Positions 45,115 to 56,145 of a stretch of 64,000 bases of DNA are shown here, in pieces; within the stretch, counting starts at the first letter, position 1, and each line of letters begins with the position of its first letter. Origin of the DNA: Maribacter arcticus (GTDB taxonomy: Bacteria > Bacteroidota > Bacteroidia > Flavobacteriales > Flavobacteriaceae); NCBI RefSeq assembly GCF_900167935.1, contig NZ_FUYL01000001.1, forward strand, positions 1 to 64,000. Direction: 5' to 3'. A program made the position numbers and the translations under genes. Below the pieces are notes generated by a model. The model saw only the letters and a program-made list of their open reading frames with translations, was not told where the DNA came from and did not search any database.

Positions 45115-45567
45115 ATGGGTTTACATAATCTACAGCCTGCAGAGGGTTCAGTGAATAGAGACGGAAAACGTCTGGGAAGAGGTCAAGGTTCTGGTAAAGG
45201 TGGTACAGCTGCAAGAGGTCATAAAGGGGCAAAGTCAAGATCTGGTTATTCTAAGAAAATTGGTTTCGAAGGTGGTCAAATGCCTTTGCAACGTCGTGTG
45301 CCTAAGTTTGGTTTTACAAACATTAGTCGTAAAGATTATCAAGGTATCAATTTAGAAAAATTGCAAGAACTTGTTGATAATAAAATTATTACCAATGAAG
45401 TTTCTTTAGATATCTTAATTGAAAACGGATTAGTTGGTAAAAATGATTTAGTGAAAATTTTAGGAAATGGTGAATTGAAGTCTCCACTAAAAATTTCAGT
45501 ACATAAATTTACAGTTTCTGCCAAAGCAGCTATAGAGGCAGCAGGTGGTGAAGCAATAAGTTTGTAA
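45115..45567 (+). CDS. rplO: 50S ribosomal protein L15
   Basis: 150 residues: glycine-rich, basic N-terminal loop (GRGQGSGKGGTAARGHKGAK) and FEGGQMPLQRRVPKFGF, a late assembly protein. Confidence 0.97.
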   Translation: MGLHNLQPAEGSVNRDGKRLGRGQGSGKGGTAARGHKGAKSRSGYSKKIGFEGGQMPLQRRVPKFGFTNISRKDYQGINLEKLQELVDNKIITNEVSLDILIENGLVGKNDLVKILGNGELKSPLKISVHKFTVSAKAAIEAAGGEAISL

Positions 45568-45581
45568 GCATAAACGAGAGC

Positions 45582-46925
45582 ATGAAGAATTTTATTGATA
45601 CAATATCCAATATTTGGAAGATAGAAGAGCTAAGAAATAGAATTCTTATTACATTGGGTCTTTTGTTAGTTTATCGTTTTGGTTGTCAAATCGTACTACC
45701 AGGTATTGATTCGACGCAATTGGGTGGATTGACAGATAGTACTGATCAAGGAATTTTTGGTCTTTTAAATGCATTTACAGGAGGAGCGTTTGCTAATGCT
45801 TCTGTTTTTGCTTTGGGTATTATGCCATATATATCTGCATCTATTGTTGTGCAGTTGATGGGTATTGCAATACCATATCTTCAAAAGCTACAAAAAGAAG
45901 GTGAAAGTGGACGTAAGACAATAAATCAAATTACTAGATGGTTAACCATTGGTATTTGTATCGTTCAAGCCCCTGCTTATTTGTACGGTTTAGAAGCTTT
46001 TGGTGTTAGAGATAGTGCATTTTTACTAGGTAAAGGATTGGACTTTATGGTTCCTGCTGTTATTATATTGGTGACAGGTACCGTATTCGCAATGTGGTTA
46101 GGAGAAAAAATAACTGATAAAGGTATTGGTAACGGTATTTCTTTATTAATTATGATAGGTATTATTGCTACAATGCCACAATCTTTTGTTCAAGAATTTA
46201 TTTCTAGAACAACTGATAATAATGGAGGGTTAATGTTCATATTAATTGAGGTCATTGTTTGGTTCTTGGTAATATTAGCTTGTATTCTTTTAGTAATGGC
46301 TACTAGGCAAATTCCTGTACAGTACGCTCGACGTACGGCTTCTGGTGGATATGAAAAGAACATAATGGGTTCTAGACAGTATATTCCTTTAAAGTTAAAT
46401 GCTTCGGGAGTTATGCCAATAATATTTGCTCAAGCAATTATGTTTGTTCCGGGTATGATAGGTGGGGCTTTTGATGATACTGCTTTTGGACAGTGGATGC
46501 AAGTACAGTTTAGTGATATATTCGGTTGGGCTTATAATTTATTATTTGCGATACTAATTATAATCTTTACTTACTTTTATACTGCAATCACGGTTCCTAC
46601 CAATAAAATGGCAGATGACTTAAAAAGAAGTGGTGGTTTTATACCAGGAATACGTCCTGGGAAAGAAACTGGAGATTATTTAGATAAGATTATGTCTTTA
46701 ATAACGTTACCTGGATCAATTTTCTTAGCTTTGCTGGCTATTTTACCAGCGATTGTAGTTAAGTTGATGGATGTTCAAGCAGGTTGGGCATTATTTTATG
46801 GTGGAACATCACTATTAATTATGGTAGGTGTCGCCATCGATACGGTACAACAAGTAAATTCATATTTGTTGAATAGACATTATGATGGTTTGATGAAAAC
46901 CGGTAAAAATAGAAAAGTAGCATAA
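45582..46925 (+). CDS. secY: Preprotein translocase subunit SecY
   Basis: 447 residues with ten membrane helices. The plug and pore-ring regions follow the N-terminal VLPGIDSTQL loop, and the cytosolic loop ARRTASGGYEKN that meets SecA/ribosome is present. Membrane channel of the Sec pathway. adk and map do not follow it, unlike in many bacteria. Confidence 0.97.
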   Translation: MKNFIDTISNIWKIEELRNRILITLGLLLVYRFGCQIVLPGIDSTQLGGLTDSTDQGIFGLLNAFTGGAFANASVFALGIMPYISASIVVQLMGIAIPYLQKLQKEGESGRKTINQITRWLTIGICIVQAPAYLYGLEAFGVRDSAFLLGKGLDFMVPAVIILVTGTVFAMWLGEKITDKGIGNGISLLIMIGIIATMPQSFVQEFISRTTDNNGGLMFILIEVIVWFLVILACILLVMATRQIPVQYARRTASGGYEKNIMGSRQYIPLKLNASGVMPIIFAQAIMFVPGMIGGAFDDTAFGQWMQVQFSDIFGWAYNLLFAILIIIFTYFYTAITVPTNKMADDLKRSGGFIPGIRPGKETGDYLDKIMSLITLPGSIFLALLAILPAIVVKLMDVQAGWALFYGGTSLLIMVGVAIDTVQQVNSYLLNRHYDGLMKTGKNRKVA

Positions 46926-46928
46926 TTT

Positions 46929-47144
46929 ATGGCTAAGCAGGCAGCAATAGAACAAGATGGATCTATCATAGAAGCATTGTCAAATGCAATGTTTCGGGTA
47001 GAATTGGAGAATGGTCATGTAGTAACAGCGCATATTTCAGGTAAGATGCGTATGCACTATATTAAGTTATTACCTGGTGATAAGGTTAAATTGGAAATGA
47101 GTCCGTATGACCTTACGAAAGCAAGAATTACATATAGATACTAA
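46929..47144 (+). CDS. infA: Translation initiation factor IF-1
   Basis: 71 residues, an OB fold: [20 protein letters not shown] and [31 protein letters not shown]. Normal length. Confidence 0.97.
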   Translation: MAKQAAIEQDGSIIEALSNAMFRVELENGHVVTAHISGKMRMHYIKLLPGDKVKLEMSPYDLTKARITYRY

Positions 47145-47152
47145 GATACAAG

Positions 47153-47269
47153 ATGAAAGTAAGAGCATCAGTTAAGAAGAGAAGCGCCGACTGCAAGATT
47201 GTTCGCAGAAAAGGCAGGTTGTACGTAATCAACAAAAAGAATCCTAGATTTAAACAAAGACAAGGGTAA
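47153..47269 (+). CDS. rpmJ: 50S ribosomal protein L36 (zinc-free form)
   Basis: 38 residues read from the ATG at 47153: [20 protein letters not shown] then [18 protein letters not shown]. Of the usual CxxC...C...H zinc ligands only one Cys remains (Cys14), so this is a C-minus variant as expected for Bacteroidota. It fits its position between infA and rpsM. Confidence 0.95.
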   Translation: MKVRASVKKRSADCKIVRRKGRLYVINKKNPRFKQRQG

Positions 47270-47271
47270 TT

Positions 47272-47646
47272 ATGGCAAGAATCGCAGGTATTGATATACC
47301 AAAACAAAAGAGAGGCGTGATCGCCTTAACCTATATTTTTGGAATTGGCAGAAGTAGGTCACAAGAAATTTTGAGCAAAGCCCAAGTTAGTGAAGATACT
47401 AAGGTTTCTGATTGGAATGATGATGAAATAGGACGTATCAGAGAGGCTGTTTCAACTTTCGTAATCGAAGGTGAATTACGTTCTGAAACTCAGTTGAACA
47501 TTAAACGTTTAATGGATATTGGCTGTTATAGAGGTATTCGTCATAGATCAGGTTTGCCTTTAAGAGGTCAACGTACTAAAAACAACTCTAGAACTAGAAA
47601 AGGAAAGCGTAAAACAGTTGCTAACAAGAAGAAAGCAACTAAATAA
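47272..47646 (+). CDS. rpsM: 30S ribosomal protein S13
   Basis: 124 residues: [20 protein letters not shown] and the [28 protein letters not shown] tail that reaches the P site. Confidence 0.97.
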   Translation: MARIAGIDIPKQKRGVIALTYIFGIGRSRSQEILSKAQVSEDTKVSDWNDDEIGRIREAVSTFVIEGELRSETQLNIKRLMDIGCYRGIRHRSGLPLRGQRTKNNSRTRKGKRKTVANKKKATK

Positions 47647-47655
47647 TAATTAGGT

Positions 47656-48048
47656 ATGGCAAAGGCAAATACTAAAGTTACCAAGAAACGTAAAGTTATA
47701 GTTGACTCAGTTGGCGAAGCTCACATTAGTGCTTCTTTCAACAACATCATTATTTCTTTGACAAACAAAAAAGGAGATGTGATTTCTTGGTCATCTGCTG
47801 GTAAGTTAGGTTTTAGAGGATCTAAGAAGAATACACCTTATGCTGCTCAAGTAGCCGCAGAAGACTGTTCTAAAGTTGCACATGAAGCAGGTTTAAGAAA
47901 AGTTAAGGTATATGTAAAAGGACCTGGGAATGGTAGAGAATCTGCAATAAGATCTTTACATAATGCGGGTATTGAAGTAACAGAAATAATTGATGTTACT
48001 CCTATGCCTCATAACGGTTGTAGGCCTCCTAAAAGAAGAAGAGTTTAA
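47656..48048 (+). CDS. rpsK: 30S ribosomal protein S11
   Basis: 130 residues with the [19 protein letters not shown] and [20 protein letters not shown] motifs and the [13 protein letters not shown] end. Confidence 0.97.
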   Translation: MAKANTKVTKKRKVIVDSVGEAHISASFNNIIISLTNKKGDVISWSSAGKLGFRGSKKNTPYAAQVAAEDCSKVAHEAGLRKVKVYVKGPGNGRESAIRSLHNAGIEVTEIIDVTPMPHNGCRPPKRRRV

Positions 48049-48070
48049 TTAATTACTAATATATTTCACC

Positions 48071-48124
48071 GAAAGTGTAGTTACGATTATCGAAGGATAA
48101 GCCTTAATTCATAATCTCACTTTC
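48071..48124 (+). promoter_or_regulatory. Nested hairpin leader before rpsD, candidate S4 binding site
   Basis: Three stems stack: GAAAGTG (48071-48077) with CACTTTC (48118-48124), GATTAT (48085-48090) with ATAATC (48111-48116), and AAGG (48093-48096) with CCTT (48102-48105). The internal loop is 7 nt on one side, 1 on the other. It lies 13 nt before the rpsD start in an 89-nt gap, and S4 is a known autoregulator of its operon in E. coli and Bacillus. Confidence 0.55.
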
Positions 48125-48137
48125 AAATTTAAAGAAA

Positions 48138-48743
48138 ATGGCAAGATATACAGGACCAAAATCAAAGATTGCTCGTAAATTTGGCGAAGCAATATTCGGA
48201 GACGATAAGTCATTCGAAAAGAAAAATTACCCTCCAGGACAACACGGAAACAACAGAAGAAGAGGTAAAAAATCTGAATACTCTGTTCAATTAATGGAGA
48301 AGCAAAAGGCTAAATATACTTATGGTATTTTAGAAAAGCAATTCAGAAACTTATTCGCAACTGCGAAAAGAAAAGAAGGTGTTGCAGGTGAAATCTTACT
48401 TCAGCTTTGTGAATCTCGTTTAGATAACGTTGTTTATAGAATGGGTATTTCTCCTACAAGAAGTGGAGCTAGACAATTAGTATCTCATAGACACATAACG
48501 GTAAATGGCGAGTTGGTGAACATCCCTTCTTATTCATTAAAAGCTGGTGATGTTGTTGGAGTTAGAGAAAAATCAAAATCACTTCAAAGTATACAAGATT
48601 CATTAACAGCAAGTAGTGCTGTATATGAATGGATTTCTTGGAATAGTGAAAAGAAGGAAGGAACTTATGTTTCTTTTCCTGAAAGATTACAGATTCCTGA
48701 AAATATCAAAGAACAATTAATCGTGGAGTTATACTCTAAATAA
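48138..48743 (+). CDS. rpsD: 30S ribosomal protein S4
   Basis: 201 residues: [17 protein letters not shown], then [31 protein letters not shown] (S4 RNA-binding domain). S4 starts 30S assembly. A structured leader lies directly upstream. Confidence 0.97.
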   Translation: MARYTGPKSKIARKFGEAIFGDDKSFEKKNYPPGQHGNNRRRGKKSEYSVQLMEKQKAKYTYGILEKQFRNLFATAKRKEGVAGEILLQLCESRLDNVVYRMGISPTRSGARQLVSHRHITVNGELVNIPSYSLKAGDVVGVREKSKSLQSIQDSLTASSAVYEWISWNSEKKEGTYVSFPERLQIPENIKEQLIVELYSK

Positions 48744-48760
48744 ACAACACCGATCCAATT

Positions 48761-49753
48761 ATGGCATTATTTAATTTTCAGAAACCCGATAAAGTAATAA
48801 TGATCGATTCCTCTGATTTTGAAGGGAAGTTCGAATTTCGCCCTTTGGAACCTGGTTATGGATTAACTGTTGGGAATGCATTAAGACGTGTATTGCTTTC
48901 TTCATTAGAAGGGCATGCTATTACGTCCGTTAGGATAGATAAGGTAGAGCACGAATTTTCTGTGATTTCTGGCGTTGTAGAAGATGTAACAGAGATTATC
49001 TTGAACTTGAAACAAGTTCGTTTCAAGAAGCAAATTGAAGACTCTGAAGCAGAAGTTGTTTCTATTTCTGTAAGTGGTAAAGATCAATTAACTGCTGGTG
49101 ATTTTCAGAAATTCATTTCTGGTTACCAAGTTTTAAATCCTGATTTAGTAATATGCAATATGGATGCTAAAGTTAGTATCAATATGGAGATTACTATTGA
49201 AAAGGGTAGAGGTTATGTACCTGCAGAAGAAAATAAGAAATCAGGTACTCCGTTAGGTACGATAGCTATTGATTCTATTTTCACACCTATTAAGAATGTG
49301 AAATATAGTATTGAAAACTTTCGTGTAGAGCAAAAAACTGATTACGAAAAATTGATTTTTGAAATTTCTTCAGATGGTTCTATTCATCCTAAAGATGCTT
49401 TAACTGAAGCAGCTAAAGTATTAATTCATCATTTTATGCTTTTCTCTGATGAGCGTATTACCTTAGAAGCAGATGAAATAGCTCAGACAGAGACATACGA
49501 TGAGGAGTCTTTACATATGAGACAATTACTAAAAACTAAATTAGTAGATATGGACCTTTCTGTTCGTGCTCTTAACTGTTTAAAAGCAGCTGAAGTTGAT
49601 ACTTTGGGTGATTTAGTTTCTTTTAATAAGAATGACTTAATGAAGTTTAGAAACTTCGGTAAAAAATCATTAACTGAACTTGAAGAACTTGTAATTAACA
49701 AGGGATTAAGTTTCGGAATGGATTTGTCAAAATATAAATTAGATAAAGATTAA
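48761..49753 (+). CDS. rpoA: DNA-directed RNA polymerase subunit alpha
   Basis: 330 residues: the N-terminal dimerisation domain ([29 protein letters not shown]) and the C-terminal alpha-CTD ([25 protein letters not shown]) that contacts UP elements and activators. Confidence 0.97.
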   Translation: MALFNFQKPDKVIMIDSSDFEGKFEFRPLEPGYGLTVGNALRRVLLSSLEGHAITSVRIDKVEHEFSVISGVVEDVTEIILNLKQVRFKKQIEDSEAEVVSISVSGKDQLTAGDFQKFISGYQVLNPDLVICNMDAKVSINMEITIEKGRGYVPAEENKKSGTPLGTIAIDSIFTPIKNVKYSIENFRVEQKTDYEKLIFEISSDGSIHPKDALTEAAKVLIHHFMLFSDERITLEADEIAQTETYDEESLHMRQLLKTKLVDMDLSVRALNCLKAAEVDTLGDLVSFNKNDLMKFRNFGKKSLTELEELVINKGLSFGMDLSKYKLDKD

Positions 49754-49764
49754 ATAATCATATT

Positions 49765-49795
49765 TTGCTCCTCGTTCTATCGAGTTTGGTAGCAA
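49765..49795 (+). promoter_or_regulatory. Small two-stem hairpin before rplQ
   Basis: TTGCT (49765-49769) pairs with AGCAA (49791-49795) and CTCG (49771-49774) with CGAG (49781-49784). It fills most of the 59-nt gap between rpoA and rplQ. It may be an RNA control element for L17 or an mRNA-processing site. Confidence 0.35.
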
Positions 49796-49812
49796 GATGA
49801 TAAAATTGTAAA

Positions 49813-50376
49813 ATGAGACACGGTAAAAAAATTAATCATTTAGGTAGAAAGACTGCGCATAGAAAGGCAATGCTAGCTAACATGGCTTGTTCTTTAATTG
49901 AGCACAAAAGAATTAACACTACTGTTGCTAAAGCAAAAGCTTTAAAGCAATTTATTGAGCCATTGATTACTAAATCAAAAGCTGAAAATAATGTAAGTGC
50001 TGATAAAGGAACGCACAATAGACGTATAGTTTTTAAGAACCTACGTGATAAATATGCGGTAACTGAATTATTCAGTGTAGTATCTGAAAAAGTTGCTGAT
50101 AGACCAGGTGGTTATACTAGAATTATCAAATTAGGTAATCGTTTAGGTGATAACGCTGATATGGCAATGATTGAATTGGTTGATTTCAACGAATTATACA
50201 ATGCTGGTAAGCCGAAGAAAAAATCAACTAGACGTAGTAGAAGATCAGGTGGTAGTGAGGCTGAATCTGTTTCTGCAGAGAAAGAGGTGAAGGAAGCTAA
50301 AGTTGTTAAGGAATCGAAACCTGAAACTGAAGCTCAAACTGATAATGATGTAAAGGCAGATGATTCTAAGGAATAA
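49813..50376 (+). CDS. rplQ: 50S ribosomal protein L17 with acidic C-terminal tail
   Basis: 187 residues; the first 120 are standard L17 ([51 protein letters not shown]). After a basic patch ([13 protein letters not shown]) comes a tail of about 55 residues rich in Glu, Lys, Val and Ser, unlike the short E. coli protein. Last gene of the operon, followed by a terminator. Confidence 0.96.
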   Translation: MRHGKKINHLGRKTAHRKAMLANMACSLIEHKRINTTVAKAKALKQFIEPLITKSKAENNVSADKGTHNRRIVFKNLRDKYAVTELFSVVSEKVADRPGGYTRIIKLGNRLGDNADMAMIELVDFNELYNAGKPKKKSTRRSRRSGGSEAESVSAEKEVKEAKVVKESKPETEAQTDNDVKADDSKE

Positions 50377-50399
50377 ATTGTCAATAAATAATTATAATC

Positions 50400-50433
50400 A
50401 AAAAGGATAAGCTTTCTAGCTTATCCTTTTTTT
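50400..50433 (+). terminator. Terminator of the ribosomal protein operon
   Basis: AAAAGGATAAGCT (50401-50413) pairs exactly with AGCTTATCCTTTT (50418-50430) around TTCT, extended by an A-T pair, then a T run. A strong Rho-independent shape. Confidence 0.9.
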
Positions 50434-50469
50434 ATGTTTTTTTGTGAACGAATAAATTTTTAGACTAAA

Positions 50470-51597
50470 ATGAAATATCAAGCAAAGAGAAGAGCTTTAA
50501 TATTACTAGCTGATGGTACAATTTTTCATGGTAAATCTGTAGGAGACAAAGAAGGAACTGCTTTTGGTGAAGTTTGTTTTAATACAGGTATGACTGGTTA
50601 TCAAGAAATATTTACGGATCCTTCTTATTTTGGACAAATTATGGTGACTACTAATGCGCATATTGGTAATTATGGAGTAAATAAAGAAGAGGTAGAGTCT
50701 GATTCAATTAAAATTTCAGGTTTAGTTTGCAGAAATTTTAGTTACGAATATTCTAGACCTTTAGCTGATGATAGTTTACAGAATTTTTTAAATGAGAATA
50801 ATCTTTTTGCTATTTCTGATGTTGATACTAGGGCATTAGTTAGTTATATAAGAGATAACGGTGCAATGAATGCTGTAATTTCTACTGATGTCGATAATAT
50901 AGATGCTTTAAAGAAACAATTAAGTGATGTGCCTAGTATGGAAGGTCTTGAGTTGGCTTCTAAAGTTTCTACGAAAGAAGCTTATTTTGTTGGCGATGAA
51001 AATGCTACCTATAAAATTGCAGCCTTAGATATTGGTATCAAGAAGAATATTTTACGAAATCTAGTAAAAAGAGGTGCTTACGTGAAAGTGTTTCCTTACA
51101 ATAGTAGTTTTGAAGACATGTCATCGTGGAATGCTGATGCGTTCTTTATATCTAATGGACCTGGGGATCCAGAACCTTTGGTTGACGCGATTGCTGCTGT
51201 AAAGAAAATGATTCAAACAGATAAACCTTTATTCGGTATCTGTTTAGGTCATCAAGTATTGGCTTTAGCGAATGGTGTGTCAACTTATAAAATGCATAAT
51301 GGGCATAGAGGAATTAATCATCCTATATTAAACCTATTAACTGGTAAGGGAGAAATAACCTCTCAAAATCACGGTTTTGCTATTAATAGGGAAGAAACTG
51401 AGGCTAATGACAATTTAGAAATTACTCATGTTCATCTAAATGACAAAACAGTTGCGGGAATTCGAATGAAGAATAAAGATGTATTTTCTGTTCAATATCA
51501 CCCAGAAGCCAGTCCAGGGCCGCATGATGCAGATTATCTTTTCGATGATTTTTTCAAATTAATTGAGAAAAGTGCTAAACGTAACGAAATAGTTTAA
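50470..51597 (+). CDS. carA: Carbamoyl-phosphate synthase small subunit
   Basis: 375 residues. The N-terminal domain (FGEVCFNTGMTGYQEIFTDPSY) is followed by the class I glutamine amidotransferase domain with the nucleophile in GICLGHQVLALA and the His/Glu in VQYHPEASPGPHD. It feeds ammonia to CarB for carbamoyl phosphate used in pyrimidine and arginine synthesis; carB is not in the window. The arginine link fits the DDAH-like and CtlX genes further on. Confidence 0.96.
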   Translation: MKYQAKRRALILLADGTIFHGKSVGDKEGTAFGEVCFNTGMTGYQEIFTDPSYFGQIMVTTNAHIGNYGVNKEEVESDSIKISGLVCRNFSYEYSRPLADDSLQNFLNENNLFAISDVDTRALVSYIRDNGAMNAVISTDVDNIDALKKQLSDVPSMEGLELASKVSTKEAYFVGDENATYKIAALDIGIKKNILRNLVKRGAYVKVFPYNSSFEDMSSWNADAFFISNGPGDPEPLVDAIAAVKKMIQTDKPLFGICLGHQVLALANGVSTYKMHNGHRGINHPILNLLTGKGEITSQNHGFAINREETEANDNLEITHVHLNDKTVAGIRMKNKDVFSVQYHPEASPGPHDADYLFDDFFKLIEKSAKRNEIV

Positions 51598-51658
51598 ATA
51601 AATAGTAATTAATTGGGAAATGTAAGTGCTAAACAAACATGGAGAAACCATGGTTTTG

Positions 51659-51666
51659 TATCTTTA
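51659..51666 (+). promoter_or_regulatory. Possible -7 box for eno
   Basis: TATCTTTA is close to TAnnTTTG and lies 34 nt before the ATG. No TTG at the expected -33 distance, so support is moderate. Confidence 0.35.
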
Positions 51667-51700
51667 CTGCCTAATTTAACAACCAATAAAAACAATATAA

Positions 51701-52993
<1,293 letters not shown>

Positions 52994-53016
52994 TTTTCTT
53001 AAAATTTAATTGATTT

Positions 53017-53048
53017 AAGCCTTTCTTTTTGGAAAGGCTTTTTTTTTT
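53017..53048 (+). terminator. Terminator after eno
   Basis: AAGCCTTTC (53017-53025) pairs with GAAAGGCTT (53032-53040) around a 6-nt loop and is followed by eight T. Confidence 0.88.
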
Positions 53049-53113
53049 GGCGTAATCCAAAACTTTAACTACCTTTTGAGAATAATCCAATAATAACCTC
53101 CCTTTGTTAGCGT

Positions 53114-54649
53114 ATGAATAATTTTCTTTTTGTTTCAGCTGAGAATGATGCCATTCCAGATTGTAAGGCTGGTGGAATGGGTGATGTAGTTAGAGATGTA
53201 CCAAGAGAGATTTCGAAAAGAGGTGATAAATCTCATGTAGTTGTACCTGCATATTCAAGATTGCATAAAAATGGAATTTTTAAGACCAAACTAGAGTTTA
53301 GTCTTAGAGGTATGCCATATACTGCAGAATTATATGAGGTAATACCAAAGAAGGTCGATCCGAATATAACTCATTATGTTATTCATCATCCCGAAATTCT
53401 TGAAGGTGGAATAGCACATATATATCACGATGATCCAACCGAGCCTTTTTATAATGATTTTATCAAATTTATAATTTTTTGTGCGGCTACTGCGGAGGCT
53501 ATAAAAATTGGTGCGTTTGGAGATTTAGATATCATACATATGCATGATTGGCATGCCGCTGCTCTGCTGTTTATAAAAAAGTATCATCCAGAGTACAAAG
53601 ATTTGAAAAAAATGAGATACGTATATAGTATCCATAATTTAGCAATTCAGGGTATACGGCCTTTTTATAATAATCATGCTTCTGTTAATAATTGGTTTCC
53701 TGAAATACAACTAGACCATAAGGCATTAATGGATTATCGTTATCAAGATTGTATAAATCTAATGGCAGTAGGTATAAGATTGGCAGATGCTGTTCATACC
53801 GTATCACCTTCATATAAAGAAGATGTTCTTTTGCCAAGTAGAAGGCCAGAGTTTATAGGTGGCGAAAGCTTAGAAATTGATTTGCAGAAGGCTGATAATG
53901 AAGGCAGGCTTTTTGGTATCCTAAATGCGAGTAATTATGGTAATATACGAGTAGCAGAAAAGGGATTGTTATATCGCAATACGGTAAAGGCCCTATTTAG
54001 ATGGCTACAAGACACATCAAAAAAATATAAAGCCGATTTTTTAGCCCATACTGGTGAGAAAATCATGCAGTATGTGGGTAATAGGCCAAAATTTATAGTT
54101 TCTAGCGTAGCTCGTTTAACCGAACAAAAATTTTATTTTTTAAAGCGCTCTCCCGAAGCTTTTGAGAAAATGCTTGCTCGTTTAAATGAAATTGAAGGTA
54201 TTTTTATGTTGTTAGGAACAGGTGATCCTGATTACGAAGAATTTTTTCGTGAAATGAGTTACAAGCATAAGAATTTTGTGTTCACTAATGGGCAATCTGA
54301 AGACTTGATAGATTCAATGTATTTGGAGACCGATTTGTATTTTATGCCAAGTTTATTTGAGCCTTGTGGTATTAGTCAAATGTTGGCTATGAGAAATGGA
54401 AATCCATGTTTGGTTCATCATACAGGGGGGCTTAAAGATACTGTAGAGCATATGAAAACTGGTTTTGCATTTGCAGGTGAAACTTACGACGAGCAAATTA
54501 AAAATATGGTAACGAGTTTTGATGAAGCTTTGACCATTTGGGAAAAGGATAAACCCACTTGGAAAAAAATTCAGGCGAATGCTAAAAAGGCTCGTTTTAC
54601 TTGGGATAAATCTTTGGATGAATACTATAAATCATTATATCTGTTGTAA
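53114..54649 (+). CDS. Glycogen/starch synthase (GT5 family)
   Basis: 511 residues. GT5 features: the KAGGMGDVVRDVPREI motif near the N-terminus (KxGG nucleotide-sugar loop), HDWHAAALLF, and the C-terminal FMPSLFEPCGISQMLAMRNG with GGLKDTVEH. It adds glucose from ADP- or UDP-glucose to alpha-1,4-glucan. The motif differs slightly from E. coli GlgA, so donor choice is unsure. It lies alone between eno and gltA, with no branching enzyme or ADP-glucose pyrophosphorylase beside it. Confidence 0.85.
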   Translation: MNNFLFVSAENDAIPDCKAGGMGDVVRDVPREISKRGDKSHVVVPAYSRLHKNGIFKTKLEFSLRGMPYTAELYEVIPKKVDPNITHYVIHHPEILEGGIAHIYHDDPTEPFYNDFIKFIIFCAATAEAIKIGAFGDLDIIHMHDWHAAALLFIKKYHPEYKDLKKMRYVYSIHNLAIQGIRPFYNNHASVNNWFPEIQLDHKALMDYRYQDCINLMAVGIRLADAVHTVSPSYKEDVLLPSRRPEFIGGESLEIDLQKADNEGRLFGILNASNYGNIRVAEKGLLYRNTVKALFRWLQDTSKKYKADFLAHTGEKIMQYVGNRPKFIVSSVARLTEQKFYFLKRSPEAFEKMLARLNEIEGIFMLLGTGDPDYEEFFREMSYKHKNFVFTNGQSEDLIDSMYLETDLYFMPSLFEPCGISQMLAMRNGNPCLVHHTGGLKDTVEHMKTGFAFAGETYDEQIKNMVTSFDEALTIWEKDKPTWKKIQANAKKARFTWDKSLDEYYKSLYLL

Positions 54650-54703
54650 GTTATGTAGTTGATAGAAGTTATTGTTAATTTTAGCCCAAACAGAATGTTG
54701 TAA

Positions 54704-54734
54704 TTGTTAAAACGAACCTGTTTTGCTAACTTTA
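54704..54734 (+). promoter_or_regulatory. Candidate promoter for gltA
   Basis: TTG (54704-54706), 20-nt spacer, TAACTTTA (54727-54734), one mismatch from TAnnTTTG. The ATG is 31 nt downstream. Confidence 0.5.
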
Positions 54735-54764
54735 CGAGAAGTATTTAAAACGTAAAAATTAAAA

Positions 54765-56051
54765 ATGTCAGATAAAGCTATTTTAGAATATAATGGTGAA
54801 AAATATGAGTTTCCTGTAATAAAGGGAACCGAAGATGAACTTGCAATTGATATTAAATCGTTGCGTTCAGTTACCAAAGGAATTATTACAATAGATCCGG
54901 GTTTCAAGAATACGGGTTCTTGTGAAAGTGCCATTACATTCTTAGATGGTGAGAAAGGAATATTACGATATAGAGGGTATTCTATTGAAGAGCTAGCTGA
55001 AAAAGCTGATTTTTTAGAAGTAGCATATTTGTTGATTTTTGGAGAACTTCCCAATAAGGAACAATTAGAAGCTTTTCATGTAGATATAAAAAATGAATCT
55101 CACGTTGATGAGGAAATGAAAAAGATTTTGGATGCTTTTCCAAAATCGGCACATCCAATGGGAGTCCTGTCTTCTTTGACCAGTGCACTTATAGCCTTTA
55201 ATCCAATTTCTGTAAACGTTACATCAAATGATGAAATGTACGGGGCTATTGTACGGATACTCGCTAAATTCCCTGTTTTGGTTGCCTGGACGCTGCGTAA
55301 GAAAAAAGGTTTGCCATTAGATTATGGAGATGATAGCTTAGGATATGTAGAGAACATTCATAAAATGATGTTCAAGAAGCCTACCCAAGAATATAAAAGG
55401 AATAAAATTGTAATCGATGCTCTAGATAAGTTATTGATTTTACACGCAGATCATGAGCAAAATTGCTCTACCTCAACCGTACGTATCGTAGGTTCTTCCC
55501 ATGCAGGACTATTTGCATCACTTTCAGCAGGTATTTCGGCATTATGGGGTCCATTGCACGGTGGAGCGAATCAAGCCGTATTGGAAATGTTGGAAGCGAT
55601 TCAAAAGGATGGTGGTGATACTAAAAAATATATGGCCAAAGCTAAGGATAAGAACGATCCTTTTAGATTAATGGGCTTTGGGCATAGAGTATATAAAAAT
55701 TTTGACCCTAGGGCCAAAATCATCAAACAGGCAGCTGAAGAAGTTTTAGCAGATTTGGGGATTGAAGATCCTATTTTGGAAATCGCTAAAGGCTTAGCTA
55801 AAGAGGCATTGGAAGATCAGTATTTTGTAGACCGTAAATTATATCCGAATGTTGATTTTTATTCTGGAATTATTTATAGAGCTTTAAGTATTCCTACCGA
55901 AATGTTTACTGTTATGTTTGCATTAGGTAGATTGCCAGGTTGGATAGCGCAATGGAGAGAAATGAGATTGAACGGTGAGCCTATCGGAAGACCAAGACAA
56001 GTATATATCGGAGAAAAATTAAGATCTTTTGTCGAACTTGACAAGAGGTAG
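54765..56051 (+). CDS. gltA: Citrate synthase (type II)
   Basis: 428 residues, the usual length of Gram-negative hexameric enzymes. It condenses acetyl-CoA and oxaloacetate. Catalytic His in ADHEQNCSTSTVR, the SLSAGISALWGPLHGGANQAV motif, the second His in GFGHRVYKNFDPRA and the Asp in YPNVDFYSG are present. Confidence 0.97.
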   Translation: MSDKAILEYNGEKYEFPVIKGTEDELAIDIKSLRSVTKGIITIDPGFKNTGSCESAITFLDGEKGILRYRGYSIEELAEKADFLEVAYLLIFGELPNKEQLEAFHVDIKNESHVDEEMKKILDAFPKSAHPMGVLSSLTSALIAFNPISVNVTSNDEMYGAIVRILAKFPVLVAWTLRKKKGLPLDYGDDSLGYVENIHKMMFKKPTQEYKRNKIVIDALDKLLILHADHEQNCSTSTVRIVGSSHAGLFASLSAGISALWGPLHGGANQAVLEMLEAIQKDGGDTKKYMAKAKDKNDPFRLMGFGHRVYKNFDPRAKIIKQAAEEVLADLGIEDPILEIAKGLAKEALEDQYFVDRKLYPNVDFYSGIIYRALSIPTEMFTVMFALGRLPGWIAQWREMRLNGEPIGRPRQVYIGEKLRSFVELDKR

Positions 56052-56077
56052 ATTGCTACCGTTAATAAAAAAACAAG

Positions 56078-56110
56078 AAGCTCTTTTAATTTTTAAAGGA
56101 GCTTTTTTTT
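56078..56110 (+). terminator. Terminator after gltA
   Basis: AAGCTCTTTT (56078-56087) pairs with AAAGGAGCTT (56095-56104), one G-T wobble, then eight T (56103-56110). Confidence 0.85.
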
Positions 56111-56145
56111 GTGCTATTTTTTAATCATATTTAAAAAGAATACCC

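Noticed and set aside
51646-51657. 12-bp palindrome AAACCATGGTTT before eno
   Set aside because: Short, single and without a second copy or regulator; may be chance.
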